Counted from the first letter of the stretch, positions 50,395-60,867 are shown. The stretch is DNA of 64,000 bases from Trichomonas vaginalis G3 (GCF_026262505.1 NC_067203.1:22859411-22923410), one strand, 5' to 3'. Made by a program: numbers and translations. Notes: generated by a model from the sequence alone, not told the origin.

Positions 50395-53300
50395 TTAATG
50401 GGCGAAGATTCCAGAGTTGAGGAGCTCTTGAATTGCAGTACTTGTCTTCTGTCTGGCATCATCGAGTCTCTTCTGGCGTTCAGCTGAAAGCGGCTTAGAA
50501 GTGTTGCGCTTTGCCTTAAGTTCTGCAATGCGCTTAAGATCGGCTTCGCGCTTAGCCTTTCTCTGTGCAGCCTGTTCTGCGAGAATCTGCTGGAGTTCTT
50601 CCTTGTTTGCAGCAAGGATCTTCTCCTTCTCTGCCTCACGCATCTTCTTGAGTTCTTCTCTTTGCTTCTCGTAGTTCTTGAGGGCTTCCTCACGCTTGGC
50701 CTTGCGATCAGCTTGTTCTACTTCAGCCTTCTTTTCTTCGGCTGGCTTAGCTTGTTCAACCTTCTTCTCCTCAGCCTTCTTTGGTTGTTCAGCTGGCTTG
50801 ATTGTTTCAGCCTTCTTTTCTTCGGCTGGCTTAGCTGGCTGTGCTTGCTTAGCTGGTTCAGCCTTCTTCTCTTCAACCTTCTTTGGTTGTTCAGCTGGCT
50901 TAGCTTGCTCTGCCTTCTTCGGCTCAGCAGCTGGCTTAGCTTGTTCAACCTTCTTTTCTTCTACCTTCTTCTGTTCAGCTGGTTTAGCTTGTTCAACCTT
51001 CTTCTCTTCAGCCTTCTTAGGTTGTTCGGCTGGTTTAGTTGGTTGAGCTTGCTTCTGCTCAGCAGGCTTGGCTTGTTCAACCTTCTTCTGCTCAGCAGGC
51101 TTGGCTTGTTCAGCCTTCTTCTGTTCAGCTGGCTTGGCTTGTTCAGCCTTCTTCTGTTCAGCTGGCTTAGCTTGTTCAGCCTTCTTCTGCTCAGCTGGCT
51201 TGGCTTGTTCAGCCTTCTTCTGTTCAGCTGGCTTGGCTTGTTCAACCTTCTTCTGCTCAGCTGGCTTAGCTTGTTCAACCTTCTTCTGTTCAGCTGGCTT
51301 AGCTTGTTCAACCTTCTTCTGCTCAGCTGGCTTGGCTTGTTCAGCCTTCTTCTGCTCAGCTGGCTTAGCGGCAACTTCTGACTTGTTCTGTTGGGCCTTG
51401 GTTGGAACGACAACAACATCATCGTCATCTTCCTCGGCTTTCTGTTGAGTCTTCTTTTGTTGAGCTGGCTTAGCTGCTTCAGCCTTCTTTGGTTCAGACT
51501 TGGCTGAAACAACAACAATATCATCATCGTCTTCAGCAGCAGCATCGTCGTTCATTCCTTGTAAGTCTGCAGCATCGATATCACGTGTCTTGGCTTCTTG
51601 CATAGCCATAGCACGCTCGAGAGCTGCGTACATCTTTTCTTCTTGTTCTCTCTTTCTTTCTTCCTCAATGCGGCGCTGTTCTGCCTTCTTGTTAACCTTT
51701 CCTGTTGAAACATTAGCTTGTTCTGCCTTCTTTTCTGCGGCCTTCTTCTTCTCTTCTTCAGCGCGCTTTCTTTCCTCTTCCTTCCTCTTCTCCTCGCGCT
51801 GCTTCTTCTTTGCTTCAGCAGCTTCCTTGGCGAGTCTCTTCTCTTCGCGCTTCTTGAAGTTTTCGGCGTTTTCGCGCTGCTTTCTCTCTTCTTCGGCAGC
51901 TTTACGGACTTCTTCCTCAGCCTTTCTCTGTGCAGCTTCCTTGGCTTCCTTCTCTCTGAGCTCGTTCTCCTTCTGTTGATCCATCAATGACTTGATGAAC
52001 TCTTTCTCGGCTTCCTTCTCTTGCTGGGCCTTCAACTCTTCTTCGTGCTTTCTCTGCTCTTCCTTTGTGTTCTTTGGTGTCTTGTTGTTAGAGTTTTCGA
52101 TTTCCTTCTTGACAGCCTCTTCGAGTCTCTTCAACTGCTGGATCTTCTTCTGTTCCTTCTTGGCTCTCTTTTCAGCGGCCTTCTGCTCAGCAATTCTCTT
52201 CTTCTCGGCTCTTTCTGCTTCCATCTGAGCACGCTTTTCGTTGGAGATGATCTCCTCCTCAAGCTTGACAACATGCTGGGATTCCTGCTTGGCGCGCTCG
52301 AAAACAGCGGCTTCACTTGTGATGAAGTCCTTGACAAGTTCGATAAGGAATTGTTCTTCTTCGGAAACTTCTGGAGCAGCTTGCTGTTCTGTCTGCTTCT
52401 GGGCTTCGGATTGAGCAGCCTGTTGAAGTGACTCTGAGAGCTTCTTCTCGAGTTCTGCCTGCTTCTTTTCTTCCTCAGCCTTCTTCTGGGCAGCGAGACG
52501 CTTGGCTTGTTCCTTGGCTTCCTTTTGCTTCTGCTTCTCTTCTTCCTTGGCCTGGCGCTTTGCCTGTCTCTCCTGGAACTTTCTGTCAAGTTCTGCCTGG
52601 TGAGCCTTCCTTTCTTCTTCTGTGAATTCCTTCTTCTTTGGCTGTGGTGGTTGCTGCTTTGGCTGTGGTGCTGGCTGTTGCTTCTTTGATGGGAACTTTG
52701 GCTCAACTAATGGTTGAGCGAACTCTTCCTCAAGACACTTCTCTTCTTCAGCCTTCCTTTCTTCGGCAATTCTCTTCTGTTCTTCCTTGGCGTCGACAGG
52801 TTTGGCTTCTTCCTTGGCAGCAGCTGGCTTCTGTTCTTCGGCCTTCTTTTGTTGCTGTTGTTGCTGGCGCTTTTTGTTGTCCTTTTGTTGTTTCTCCTTC
52901 TTGGCCTGGCGCTTTGCCTGTCTCTCCTGGACCTTTCTGTCCTTCTCTGCTTGTTTCTCGTCAACAGCTGGTTTCTGTTCTTCAGCCTTTGGCTGTTCGA
53001 CTGGCTTTTGCTCTTCAACCTTTGGTTGTTCAGCTGGTTTCTGTTCTTCGACTAGTTTGGCTGGTTGTTGTGCCTTGAGTTCTGCCATCATCTTCTCTTC
53101 TTCAGCAAGTTTCTTGGCTTCTTCCTCCTGGCGCTTCTTTTCTTGTTCGGCCTTCAACTTGTCTTCTTCAGCCTTCTTCTTTGCCTCTTCAGCAGCCTTC
53201 TTCTTGTCTTCCTCGGCCTTGATTGCCATGCGCTTAGCTTCTTCTTCCTGGCGCTTCTTCTCAGCACGAGCCTTCTTCTCTTCTAATTGAGCCTTTCTCT

Positions 53301-56300
53301 TCTCGCGCTCTGCCTGCTTTCTTGCCTGTTTCTCGGCTTCGCGTGCGAGTCTTTCCTGGCGGCGTTGTTCAGCCTCTTCCTTGCGCTTCTTCTCGGCTTC
53401 CTCTTCGGCTGCTTGTTGCTCGATTTCAGCCTGTGTTGGAGCTTCTGTCTTCTGTGGAGCTTTAACTTCCTCGACATCGACAGCACTTCCCTCTAAGAGG
53501 TCTGTTGGAACAGAGCGCTCCTTGAGTGTTGCCTGGATCTCCTTCTCTTGGACTTCGTCCTCTGGGAGCTCCATGTTGAGCTTGGCTGCGAGTTCCTTGA
53601 ATTGGTTCTCGATGTCGTCCTCAAGCTGTTGCTTCTTTTCTTCAGCAATGCGCTTCTTATCCTCCTTTGTGAGCTTGGCTCTAGCTTCCTCGGCTTCGTT
53701 AGCCTTGTTTGCCTTGAGTTTCTGCTCTTCTTCAGCCTTCTTCTGAGCTTGCTTTCTCTTGGCTTCGATTTCAGCCTTCCTGCGGCGCTTCTCTTCTTCG
53801 CGTTCCTTCTGGGCTAAAGCTGCGGCCTTTCTCTTGGCTTCCATTCTGGCCTCTCTTTCCTGGCGCTTGGCCTCTTCGATACGGAGTTTCTCGAGATTTT
53901 CTCTGTTGATTCTTTCCTGTTCGGCCTTTCTTTCAGCAGCCTTTCTCTCTTCTTCCTTGCGCTTCTGTTCAGCACGCATTTGCTCTTCCTGGCGCTTGAG
54001 GGCAGCGATTCTTTCCTCTTCGCGCTTGATTTCAGCAAGGCGCTTGGCTTCCTCTTCAGCCTTTGCCTTCTCTTCGGCTTCCTTGACACGCTTCTCTTCG
54101 TTGGCAACTCTGTTTTCTTCGAGTGCCTTCTTCTCGGCTTCGGCCTTTGCGAGAATCTGCTTGATCTTCTCTTCGCAAGTATCTTCTGCTTCCTTCTTAG
54201 CAGCTTCGGATGCAGCGATTGTTGCGTTGAGATCGTCTTCAGCCTTCTTCATGAGTTCGACGTGTTCAGCCTTTTGCTTGTTGAGCTTGGAGACTTCGCT
54301 TTCTTCTTCAGCCTTCTTCAAAGCAGCGAGTTTCTCTTCCTCTTCTGCCTTCAACTCGGCGGCTTCTCTCTCAGCAGCTTGCTTGGCTTCTTCGTCGGCC
54401 TTGGCCTGCTCTGCCTTTCTTGCCTCGATCTCCTTGTTGATACGGGCGATGTCGTCAAGAAGGTTCTGAGGAACTTCCTTCCGTGCTTCCTTGAGAGCGT
54501 CGATCATGTCTTGTGTGAACTTGAGTTCATCAAGCTGTTCGCGCTCTTGCTGGTTGCGCTTCTGCTGTTCCTTCTGGGCTTCAGCCTTCTTTGCTTCGTT
54601 CTCGGCCTGTCTACGCTTCTGCTCTTCCATACGGCGGAAGCGTTCTTCCTCCATACGGAACTGCATGCGCTTCTGCTCTTCCTTGGCCTTCTTGTTTGCA
54701 GCCTTGATGTCGGCGATGATCTTCTTCTCTTCAGCGATGAGTGCGCTGTTCTGAGATTGCTTCTCGTGGACATCCTTGTTTGCCTTCTCGATCTTAGCAT
54801 CTCTTTCGTCCTTGGCTTCTTGAATTTCCTTCTGGACGCGTGCATCGATCTCTTCTTCGGCCTTCATTTGCTTCTGGACTTCAGCAAGATCTGTGTTTTC
54901 TGTGATCTTGTACTTGCCATCCTTGTTATCAATGCCGAGGTGCTCGATGAGCTGCTTCTCGAATTCTAAAGCTCTCTGCTTCTGGCGCTCTTCATTAATA
55001 CGGCGCTGTTCTTCCTTGAGAGCCTTCTGGCGCTCTTCCTCTTCTTGCTGAGCTTTAGCCTTGCGATCGGCTTCTTCCTGCTTGGCTTGCTGCTCCTTGA
55101 GGGCCTTCTCTTCTTCTTCCTTGCGCTGCTTCTCTTCCTTGGCCTTCTTAGCTGCGAGTTTCTCTTCGCGCTTCTTCTGCTTCTCGAGGCGCTTCTGCTC
55201 TTCACGAAGCTTTCTGTTGGAAACCTGTGTAGACTGTTGAGTGGCAGCTTGGTTCTTCTTGGCTTCCTCCTCAAGTCTTCTCTGTTCTTCCTGAGCAGCA
55301 GCAATCTTAGCAAGACGTGCTTCTTCGCGACGTTTGATCTCTTCTTGGCGTTTGCGTTCTTTCTCGCGACGCTCTTCTTGGATACGAGCTTGGAATTTTT
55401 CGTTCTCGAGAATGCGGTTCTTGCGAGCTTCTTCGGCTTCTTCTTCGGCACGCTTCTTCTCTTCTTCGGCTCTGATGGCGGCTAAGCGCTTCTCTTCTTC
55501 AGCACGCTTAGCATCCTCTTCAGCCTTCTTCCTGGCCTCTTCTTCTGCCTTCTTTGCATCTTCTTCGGCCTTCTTCTTATCCTGTTCGGCCTTGATCTTT
55601 GCCTCTTCAGCAGCCTTTCTCTTTCTTGCTTCTTCGGCTTGCTTCTTTTCTTCCTGGATGCGCTTTCTCTCGGCTTCCTTTCTTGCCTTTTCTTCGGCTT
55701 CAGCTCTCTCTTGAGCTTCGCGGCTCTTTCTGAGGAGTTCCTGCTCTAAGCGGACCTTCTCTTCGATGCGAATCTGAGCTTCAGTCTTGCCAGATCTCTT
55801 GGCGAGCTCTTCCTGGCGCTTTCTAATGACTTCGGCGTCTTCGACTTCGCGGATTTGAGCCTCGCGTTCCTTCTCTTGGCGGATAAGTTCAGCTGTGATT
55901 GCCTCTTGCTCGGCCTTCTTGCGAGCTTCTTCTTCGGCTTGCTTCTCAGCTTCTTCCTTCTCGTACTCCTCGAGGAACTTAATCTGTTCTTCTGTGAGCT
56001 TTTCTGGGTTGAATTCCTTGATAGACTTGATGAAATCTGCTTCCTCACGGCGTTCTTGTTCTCTCTTCTTCTGCTCTTCGAGCTTCTTCTGGAGTTCTGG
56101 ATCTACTTGTTCGACCTTTTCCTCCTTGACTTGTTCAACCTTCTTAACTTCTGGCTTCTTTTCTTTCTTCTCCTTCTTCTGCTTGGCTGCCTTCTTCTCA
56201 GCTGCCTTGCGCTCCTTTTCGAGGCGCTTCTCTTCAGCCTTCTGCTTGCGAGCGGCTTCAGCAGCTAAGCGAGCTTCTTCCTGAGCACGCTTCTGGATGA

Positions 56301-58563
56301 GTTCTTCATTCTCCTTTCTCAACTCTTCCTGAGCAGCAGCAATCTTGGCAAGACGTGCTTCTTCGCGACGTTTGATCTCTTCTTGGCGTTTGCGTTCTTT
56401 CTCGCGACGCTCTTCTTGGATACGAGCTTGGAATTTTTCGTTCTCGAGAATGCGGTTCTTGCGAGCTTCTTCGGCTTCTTCTTCGGCACGCTTCTTCTCT
56501 TCTTCGGCTCTGATGGCGGCTAAGCGCTTCTCTTCTTCAGCACGCTTAGCATCCTCTTCAGCCTTCTTCCTGGCCTCTTCTTCTGCCTTCTTAGCGTCCT
56601 CTTCAGCCTTTTCTTGCTGGGCCTTTAGTCTTGTGAGGTAGTCTTGCTCGATCTTAGCGTTGTCTTGTTCAGCCTTAACTGTTGCGACCTTAGCACCTTT
56701 GCGCTTGGCAAGTTCTGCCTGGCGCTTCTTTTCTTGTTCGGCCTTTTCAGCTTCTTGTCTTCTTCTGGCTTCTTCCTCTTCTGCCTGGCGCTTGAGTTCC
56801 TCTTGGCGATGGAGTTCGCGTGTGGCAGCTTCGATTTCAGCCTTCTTTCTGGCTTCTTCCTGAGCAAGTTTTTCGGCTTGTTCCTTGTCGTAAGCTTCGA
56901 GGAATGCCTTTTGTTCTGGTGTAACGTTTTTTGGCTTGATTTCTAAAGCAGCTCTGATGAATTCTGCTTCTTCCTTTCTCTCTTGTTCGGCCTTTCTTTC
57001 TTCTTCAAGCTTCTGTTGCAATTCCTTCTGGTTAGCTGTTTCTTCTTCTGGAACTGGAGCCTTAACTTCTTCTTGAACGACTGGAGCTTGCTCGACTGGC
57101 TTTTCTTCCTTCTTTGGAGACTTTGCGCCTGACTTGTTCTTCTTTGCAGCCTCCTTTTCAGCCTTTCTCTTCAGTCTTTCCTGAAACTTGGCTTGGTCCT
57201 TCAAGTATTGAGCTTCCTTCTTCTTTCTTGAGTTTTCGGCTTCAATTGCGCGCTGTTTAGCAATTCTTTCTTGTTTCTCGCGCTCGGCAGCGGCCTTTTC
57301 TTCCTCTTCCTTGCGGCGTTTCTCTTCTTCTTCTCTTTGCTTAGCAATTTTCTCTAAGCGTTTTTGCTCTTCCTTCTTCTCAGCTTCCTCTGCTTCACGG
57401 CGCTGAGATTCGAGGGACTCTTGTACAGCACTGTTGAATGGTGAGAATGATGAGAATGTCATGTCTTGTGGCTGCATGACTTGGGCCTGCATTTGAGGAA
57501 GTGCAGCTTGTGGTTGCTGTTGAAGTAATTCGTTATTTTGAGCATTATCTCTCTTACCACGACGACCATTTTGTCTCTTGTTTTCCTTCCTTGGATTTTC
57601 TTGTTGATTTTGTTGTCTTGGTCTAGCTGGAGAACGAGGACCTCTAGCTGGTTGATGACCACTGCGCTGATTGTTAGCAGGCTTTGTAGTTTGTTCGATC
57701 TTTGGAGCTTGTTGTTCTGCAGCTAATTTCCTTTCCTGGGCTTCCTTTTCAGCTTTAGCCTTACGCTCTGCTTCAAGGCGCTTCTGTTCTTGCTCCTTAC
57801 GAAGCTTCTCTTCCTGCTGCTTTTGCTGTTGAAGAGATTTTGCATCTAGAACATTTGACTTTTCTTGTTGCTTAGGAGCTTGGTTACGCTTCTTGGCTTG
57901 TTCACGCTTTTGCTGCTCGAGCAACTGGTCTTTTTCGAATTCTTCAAGGAGAAGACGCTCTGCTGCCCTTCTCTTCTCTTCAGCCTCGGAGATAGGAGCT
58001 TCCTCGTGCTTCTTCTCTTCTGTAACAGGGGCTGGAACCTCTTCTTGAGGTTCGGGCTTCTTTTCTTCTTTTACCGGTTTGGCCGGTTTAGAATTTTGTT
58101 GCTGCTTCTTGTTAGCCTCTTTCATCTCCTGCTGTTTCTTACGCTCGAGTTTCTGTTCTTTGTTGATACGAAGTTGTTCTTTCTTGCGTTGCTCTTCACG
58201 TAATTTTTGTTCTTTCTGATCTTGCAAAAGCTTCTCCTTCTCTTCTTCAGCTTTCTTTTTCTCAGCCAAGCGCTTTTCTTCAATAGCGCGTCTCTTTTCT
58301 TCAGCCTGTAGCTGGCGAAGGCGTTCAATCTCTGCATTTTTATCGCCATTTGCGGAAAGAATTTCGAGCTCGAAGATTCTATCCTCTATGGACATCTCTT
58401 CGTTAGCATCGTTATTGGCTCCTGTAGCTGATTGAGTTTGATTGTTCTGGTTTTGGGCCTCAACTTGGTTGTTTTGGTCCAAATTAGCTCCTGTCTGATG
58501 CTGCTGGTTTTGTTCTTGTTTACCTTCAGCATTAGCAGGACTGGATGTAGCTTGTTCAGACAT
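50395..58563 (-). CDS. Giant charged alpha-helical (SAH/coiled-coil) protein, 2722 aa
   Basis: One uninterrupted 8.2-kb frame. Residues 1-60 are Gln/Asn/Ala-rich. From about 60 to 2300 the protein is almost entirely Glu, Lys, Arg, Ala and Gln (EEKRLAEKKKAEEEKEKL), with the alternating charge pattern of single alpha-helices and caldesmon- or trichohyalin-like coiled coils. A conserved segment, (E/R)EEA(D/E)FI then LEEYEKEEAEK, recurs, so the rod has internal long repeats. A 267-bp DNA duplication encodes one stretch twice. Near the C-terminus about nine copies of an 11-residue unit (EQAKPAEQKK plus A or V) form a Lys/Pro/Ala-rich spacer. The last 90 residues are a more ordinary helix ending LNSGIFAH. 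No motor or membrane motif is seen. A structural role in the trichomonad cytoskeleton is likely but inferred. Confidence 0.85.
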   Translation of the reverse strand: MSEQATSSPANAEGKQEQNQQHQTGANLDQNNQVEAQNQNNQTQSATGANNDANEEMSIEDRIFELEILSANGDKNAEIERLRQLQAEEKRRAIEEKRLAEKKKAEEEKEKLLQDQKEQKLREEQRKKEQLRINKEQKLERKKQQEMKEANKKQQQNSKPAKPVKEEKKPEPQEEVPAPVTEEKKHEEAPISEAEEKRRAAERLLLEEFEKDQLLEQQKREQAKKRNQAPKQQEKSNVLDAKSLQQQKQQEEKLRKEQEQKRLEAERKAKAEKEAQERKLAAEQQAPKIEQTTKPANNQRSGHQPARGPRSPARPRQQNQQENPRKENKRQNGRRGKRDNAQNNELLQQQPQAALPQMQAQVMQPQDMTFSSFSPFNSAVQESLESQRREAEEAEKKEEQKRLEKIAKQREEEEKRRKEEEEKAAAEREKQERIAKQRAIEAENSRKKKEAQYLKDQAKFQERLKRKAEKEAAKKNKSGAKSPKKEEKPVEQAPVVQEEVKAPVPEEETANQKELQQKLEEERKAEQERKEEAEFIRAALEIKPKNVTPEQKAFLEAYDKEQAEKLAQEEARKKAEIEAATRELHRQEELKRQAEEEEARRRQEAEKAEQEKKRQAELAKRKGAKVATVKAEQDNAKIEQDYLTRLKAQQEKAEEDAKKAEEEARKKAEEDAKRAEEEKRLAAIRAEEEKKRAEEEAEEARKNRILENEKFQARIQEERREKERKRQEEIKRREEARLAKIAAAQEELRKENEELIQKRAQEEARLAAEAARKQKAEEKRLEKERKAAEKKAAKQKKEKKEKKPEVKKVEQVKEEKVEQVDPELQKKLEEQKKREQERREEADFIKSIKEFNPEKLTEEQIKFLEEYEKEEAEKQAEEEARKKAEQEAITAELIRQEKEREAQIREVEDAEVIRKRQEELAKRSGKTEAQIRIEEKVRLEQELLRKSREAQERAEAEEKARKEAERKRIQEEKKQAEEARKRKAAEEAKIKAEQDKKKAEEDAKKAEEEARKKAEEDAKRAEEEKRLAAIRAEEEKKRAEEEAEEARKNRILENEKFQARIQEERREKERKRQEEIKRREEARLAKIAAAQEEQRRLEEEAKKNQAATQQSTQVSNRKLREEQKRLEKQKKREEKLAAKKAKEEKQRKEEEEKALKEQQAKQEEADRKAKAQQEEEERQKALKEEQRRINEERQKQRALEFEKQLIEHLGIDNKDGKYKITENTDLAEVQKQMKAEEEIDARVQKEIQEAKDERDAKIEKANKDVHEKQSQNSALIAEEKKIIADIKAANKKAKEEQKRMQFRMEEERFRRMEEQKRRQAENEAKKAEAQKEQQKRNQQEREQLDELKFTQDMIDALKEARKEVPQNLLDDIARINKEIEARKAEQAKADEEAKQAAEREAAELKAEEEEKLAALKKAEEESEVSKLNKQKAEHVELMKKAEDDLNATIAASEAAKKEAEDTCEEKIKQILAKAEAEKKALEENRVANEEKRVKEAEEKAKAEEEAKRLAEIKREEERIAALKRQEEQMRAEQKRKEEERKAAERKAEQERINRENLEKLRIEEAKRQEREARMEAKRKAAALAQKEREEEKRRRKAEIEAKRKQAQKKAEEEQKLKANKANEAEEARAKLTKEDKKRIAEEKKQQLEDDIENQFKELAAKLNMELPEDEVQEKEIQATLKERSVPTDLLEGSAVDVEEVKAPQKTEAPTQAEIEQQAAEEEAEKKRKEEAEQRRQERLAREAEKQARKQAEREKRKAQLEEKKARAEKKRQEEEAKRMAIKAEEDKKKAAEEAKKKAEEDKLKAEQEKKRQEEEAKKLAEEEKMMAELKAQQPAKLVEEQKPAEQPKVEEQKPVEQPKAEEQKPAVDEKQAEKDRKVQERQAKRQAKKEKQQKDNKKRQQQQQQKKAEEQKPAAAKEEAKPVDAKEEQKRIAEERKAEEEKCLEEEFAQPLVEPKFPSKKQQPAPQPKQQPPQPKKKEFTEEERKAHQAELDRKFQERQAKRQAKEEEKQKQKEAKEQAKRLAAQKKAEEEKKQAELEKKLSESLQQAAQSEAQKQTEQQAAPEVSEEEQFLIELVKDFITSEAAVFERAKQESQHVVKLEEEIISNEKRAQMEAERAEKKRIAEQKAAEKRAKKEQKKIQQLKRLEEAVKKEIENSNNKTPKNTKEEQRKHEEELKAQQEKEAEKEFIKSLMDQQKENELREKEAKEAAQRKAEEEVRKAAEEERKQRENAENFKKREEKRLAKEAAEAKKKQREEKRKEEERKRAEEEKKKAAEKKAEQANVSTGKVNKKAEQRRIEEERKREQEEKMYAALERAMAMQEAKTRDIDAADLQGMNDDAAAEDDDDIVVVSAKSEPKKAEAAKPAQQKKTQQKAEEDDDDVVVVPTKAQQNKSEVAAKPAEQKKAEQAKPAEQKKVEQAKPAEQKKVEQAKPAEQKKVEQAKPAEQKKAEQAKPAEQKKAEQAKPAEQKKAEQAKPAEQKKAEQAKPAEQKKVEQAKPAEQKQAQPTKPAEQPKKAEEKKVEQAKPAEQKKVEEKKVEQAKPAAEPKKAEQAKPAEQPKKVEEKKAEPAKQAQPAKPAEEKKAETIKPAEQPKKAEEKKVEQAKPAEEKKAEVEQADRKAKREEALKNYEKQREELKKMREAEKEKILAANKEELQQILAEQAAQRKAKREADLKRIAELKAKRNTSKPLSAERQKRLDDARQKTSTAIQELLNSGIFAH
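51050..51370 (-). repeat. 33-bp coding minisatellite (AEQKK/VEQAKP units)
   Basis: About nine to ten in-frame 33-bp units, each reading (on the plus strand) GCTTGTTCAGCCTTCTTCTG then CTCAGCTGGCTTG with few changes. Each encodes EQAKPAEQKK plus Ala or Val. A less regular form of the same unit extends to about 50720. Confidence 0.85.
55288..55554 (-). repeat. Internal 267-bp duplication, copy 2
   Basis: Nearly identical to 56326-56592; one substitution was seen (TCTTAG against TCTTGG near the 5' side on the plus strand). In frame, encoding the segment from EDAKKAEEEARKKAEE to EARLAKIAAAQEE. The two copies lie 1038 bp apart. Confidence 0.9.
56326..56592 (-). repeat. Internal 267-bp duplication, copy 1
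   Basis: Partner of 55288-55554. The flanking sequence in the two places is also similar in theme but clearly diverged, so the 267-bp identity looks recent or maintained by conversion. Confidence 0.9.
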
Positions 58564-60193
58564 CCTGTAAATTGTGTTAAAAAACCGCGGGTGAGATAAT
58601 TTTTAGAAGATGGTCGAATAAGTCTTTAGAAATAATTTTGAGATTTGAGTGGAAATATCGTATTGCATTTGTTTTGGGTTTATATAGTTTTTATATGGAG
58701 CATAAAAATAATTTTGTATTTATTGAGGATTTTTTGAAAATGCATTGAATTTTGAAAGATTTCATTATATAATTTGATTGAAAATACAATACATGCATGA
58801 GTCTTTCTTAAATTGGGATTTGAAAATTAACAATTGAAAAGTGTTTACAATTGAAATTGTTGCAAAAAGCAATAGAATAATAATATATTTTAGAAAACAC
58901 GATTCGCTGGTAGCAATAAAAAACCTGTGTTCCAAGTCTAACCGTTTAAGCCGATTATTGGGTTACAGATTGTTAAATGATTTATATAAAGTTTGGTTTT
59001 AATTATAATAAAATTTTTATGCAACTTTTGAAGGAAGATTTATGGATTTTCAGAACGTTTTTATCTTATTATTAAGCTTAATATTTAAGATCATTTTAAG
59101 AGTTATTTATAGTTCAAATTTTTGAGAAGAAACCGAAAACGATTGAAGCACTCTCGAATTTTTCGGATTTGAATGGCAATTTGTCTACTGCAAAAACGAT
59201 GCGAATAAAATTAATGTAAATGTGTGTCCAGGCGGCATCGGAATTGATCGGGAAATCGGGATAAAAGTATTCAATTTTATCTCGATAAATCGGGATGAAA
59301 GTACTCAATTTTTAATCGGGACGGAATCACTACACATTTGATAGAAACATTATTTAAAAATCGTTTGAATATATAATATGCAACTACAGAAGATATAGGA
59401 GAATGTTGTGTATGTTTCATTGGATTTAATTTCATATTGGACGAAATTGCAAAAAGATTCTTTTGAATTTGGGTTTAATAAAAGTGCAAATGTCATATAC
59501 TGTTAGTGTATGTAATAATAGATATGGTAATACTAATAAACATATATGATACCGATAATCATCAAAAGATCAGATATTACATTTTTATAAATATCAGGGA
59601 TATTAATGTTTTATCGGTACTATTGCATACTTAGAGATATATTGAAATGTGGGAATAAAAGGTATTCGGAAAAAGAACAGGATATTCATAATATTAATTT
59701 ATATGATTTTAAATTTGAAATGATTTGAATAGTTAGATGTGTTTGTGAAGTTTGGTAATAAGATACAGATTGATTCGTATAAGAATATAAGTGAATTTGT
59801 GATTTTTAAAAAGAAATTTTTAGTAAAGATATATTTGAATGGAGAAATATTTGAGAAGCATTGAAAATTTGAGAAGAAAATTGAAAAGGGTATAAAAATG
59901 AAAAAGTAAAAATTAATAACGTAATAACATGTTTTAATAAGTTGTAAATAAATTTATAATATAAAAATATATTAATGATAAAATAAATTTGAATAAGGTT
60001 TTGAAAATAAATTGAAAAGCAATTGAATAAATAATAAATGAAAAATATATTACAGTAGGTATTCAGAAAAAATATATATGAAAAAAAGTTAACAAACATA
60101 AATTGATGATGAATAGATAAATAGAACTAGAAGGAAAGTTAAAGATTTATTTAGTAAGGGAATGATAGAATAAACAAAAATTAAGTAAGTTTG
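58564..60193. other. AT-rich spacer with a short diverged repeat
   Basis: No credible gene. At 59253-59286 and 59287-59320 two adjacent copies of an AAATCGGGAT(A/G)AAAGTA-type unit occur; a third related copy lies at 63873-63906. Confidence 0.45.
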
Positions 60194-60789
60194 TTTCTAA
60201 GATGTCTTATTGAAAAACAGATTTGTCTGATCACAAGCACTTAAGACTTTTATAACAATAGAAATGTGTTTATGATATTGAAATAGTCAAATTACAATTT
60301 TTTTTCTAAGATGTCTTATTGAAAAACAGATTTGTCTGACCACAAGCACTTAAGACTTTTATAACAATAGAAATGTGTTTATGATATTGAAATAGTCAAA
60401 TTACAATTTTTTTTCTAAGATGTCTTATTGAAAAACAGATTTGTCTGACCACAAGCACTTAAGACTTTTATAACAATAGAAATGTGTTTATGATATTGAA
60501 ATAGTCAAATTACAATTTTTTTTCTAAGATGTCTTATTGAAAAACAGATTTGTCTGATCACAAGCACTTAAGACTTTTATAACAATAGAAATGTGTTTAT
60601 GATATTGAAATAGTCAAATTACAATTTTTTTTCTAAGATGTCTTATTGAAAAACAGATTTGTCTGATCACAAGCACTTAAGACTTTTATAACAATAGAAA
60701 TGTGTTTATGATATTGAAATAGTCAAATTACAATTTTTTTTCTAAGATGTCTTATTGAAAAACAGATTTGTCTGATCACAAGCACTTAT
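60194..60789. repeat. 109-bp minisatellite, about 5.5 copies
   Basis: The word TTCTAAGATGTCTTATTG recurs with an exact 109-base period (its first C at 60197, 60306, 60415, 60524, 60633, 60742). Five full units and a final partial unit of about 48 bases end at CAAGCACTTA (60789). Units are identical except for GATC or GACC in the TTGTCTGA(T/C)CACAAGC part (units 2 and 3 have C) and slight changes in the first T run. No ORF. It lies just downstream of the 3' end of the gene at 60868. Confidence 0.97.
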
Positions 60790-60867
60790 CAAGTTCCTCA
60801 TTCTTTATATGATTTATTTCCACTCAAATATTTATTCATATTAAAAAATTATATCATTATAATTTGC

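Noticed and set aside
50662-58203. Many long open frames on the plus strand opposite the giant gene (for example 50662-51381, 53980-54969)
   Set aside because: They are Leu/Phe/Ser-only shadows caused by the E/K/A codon bias of the real minus-strand gene.
58546-58590. Possible intron 3' end (TTAACACAATTTACAGG) before the ATG of the giant gene
   Set aside because: It differs from the fixed ACTAACACACAG of trichomonad introns and no GTAYGT donor was found nearby.
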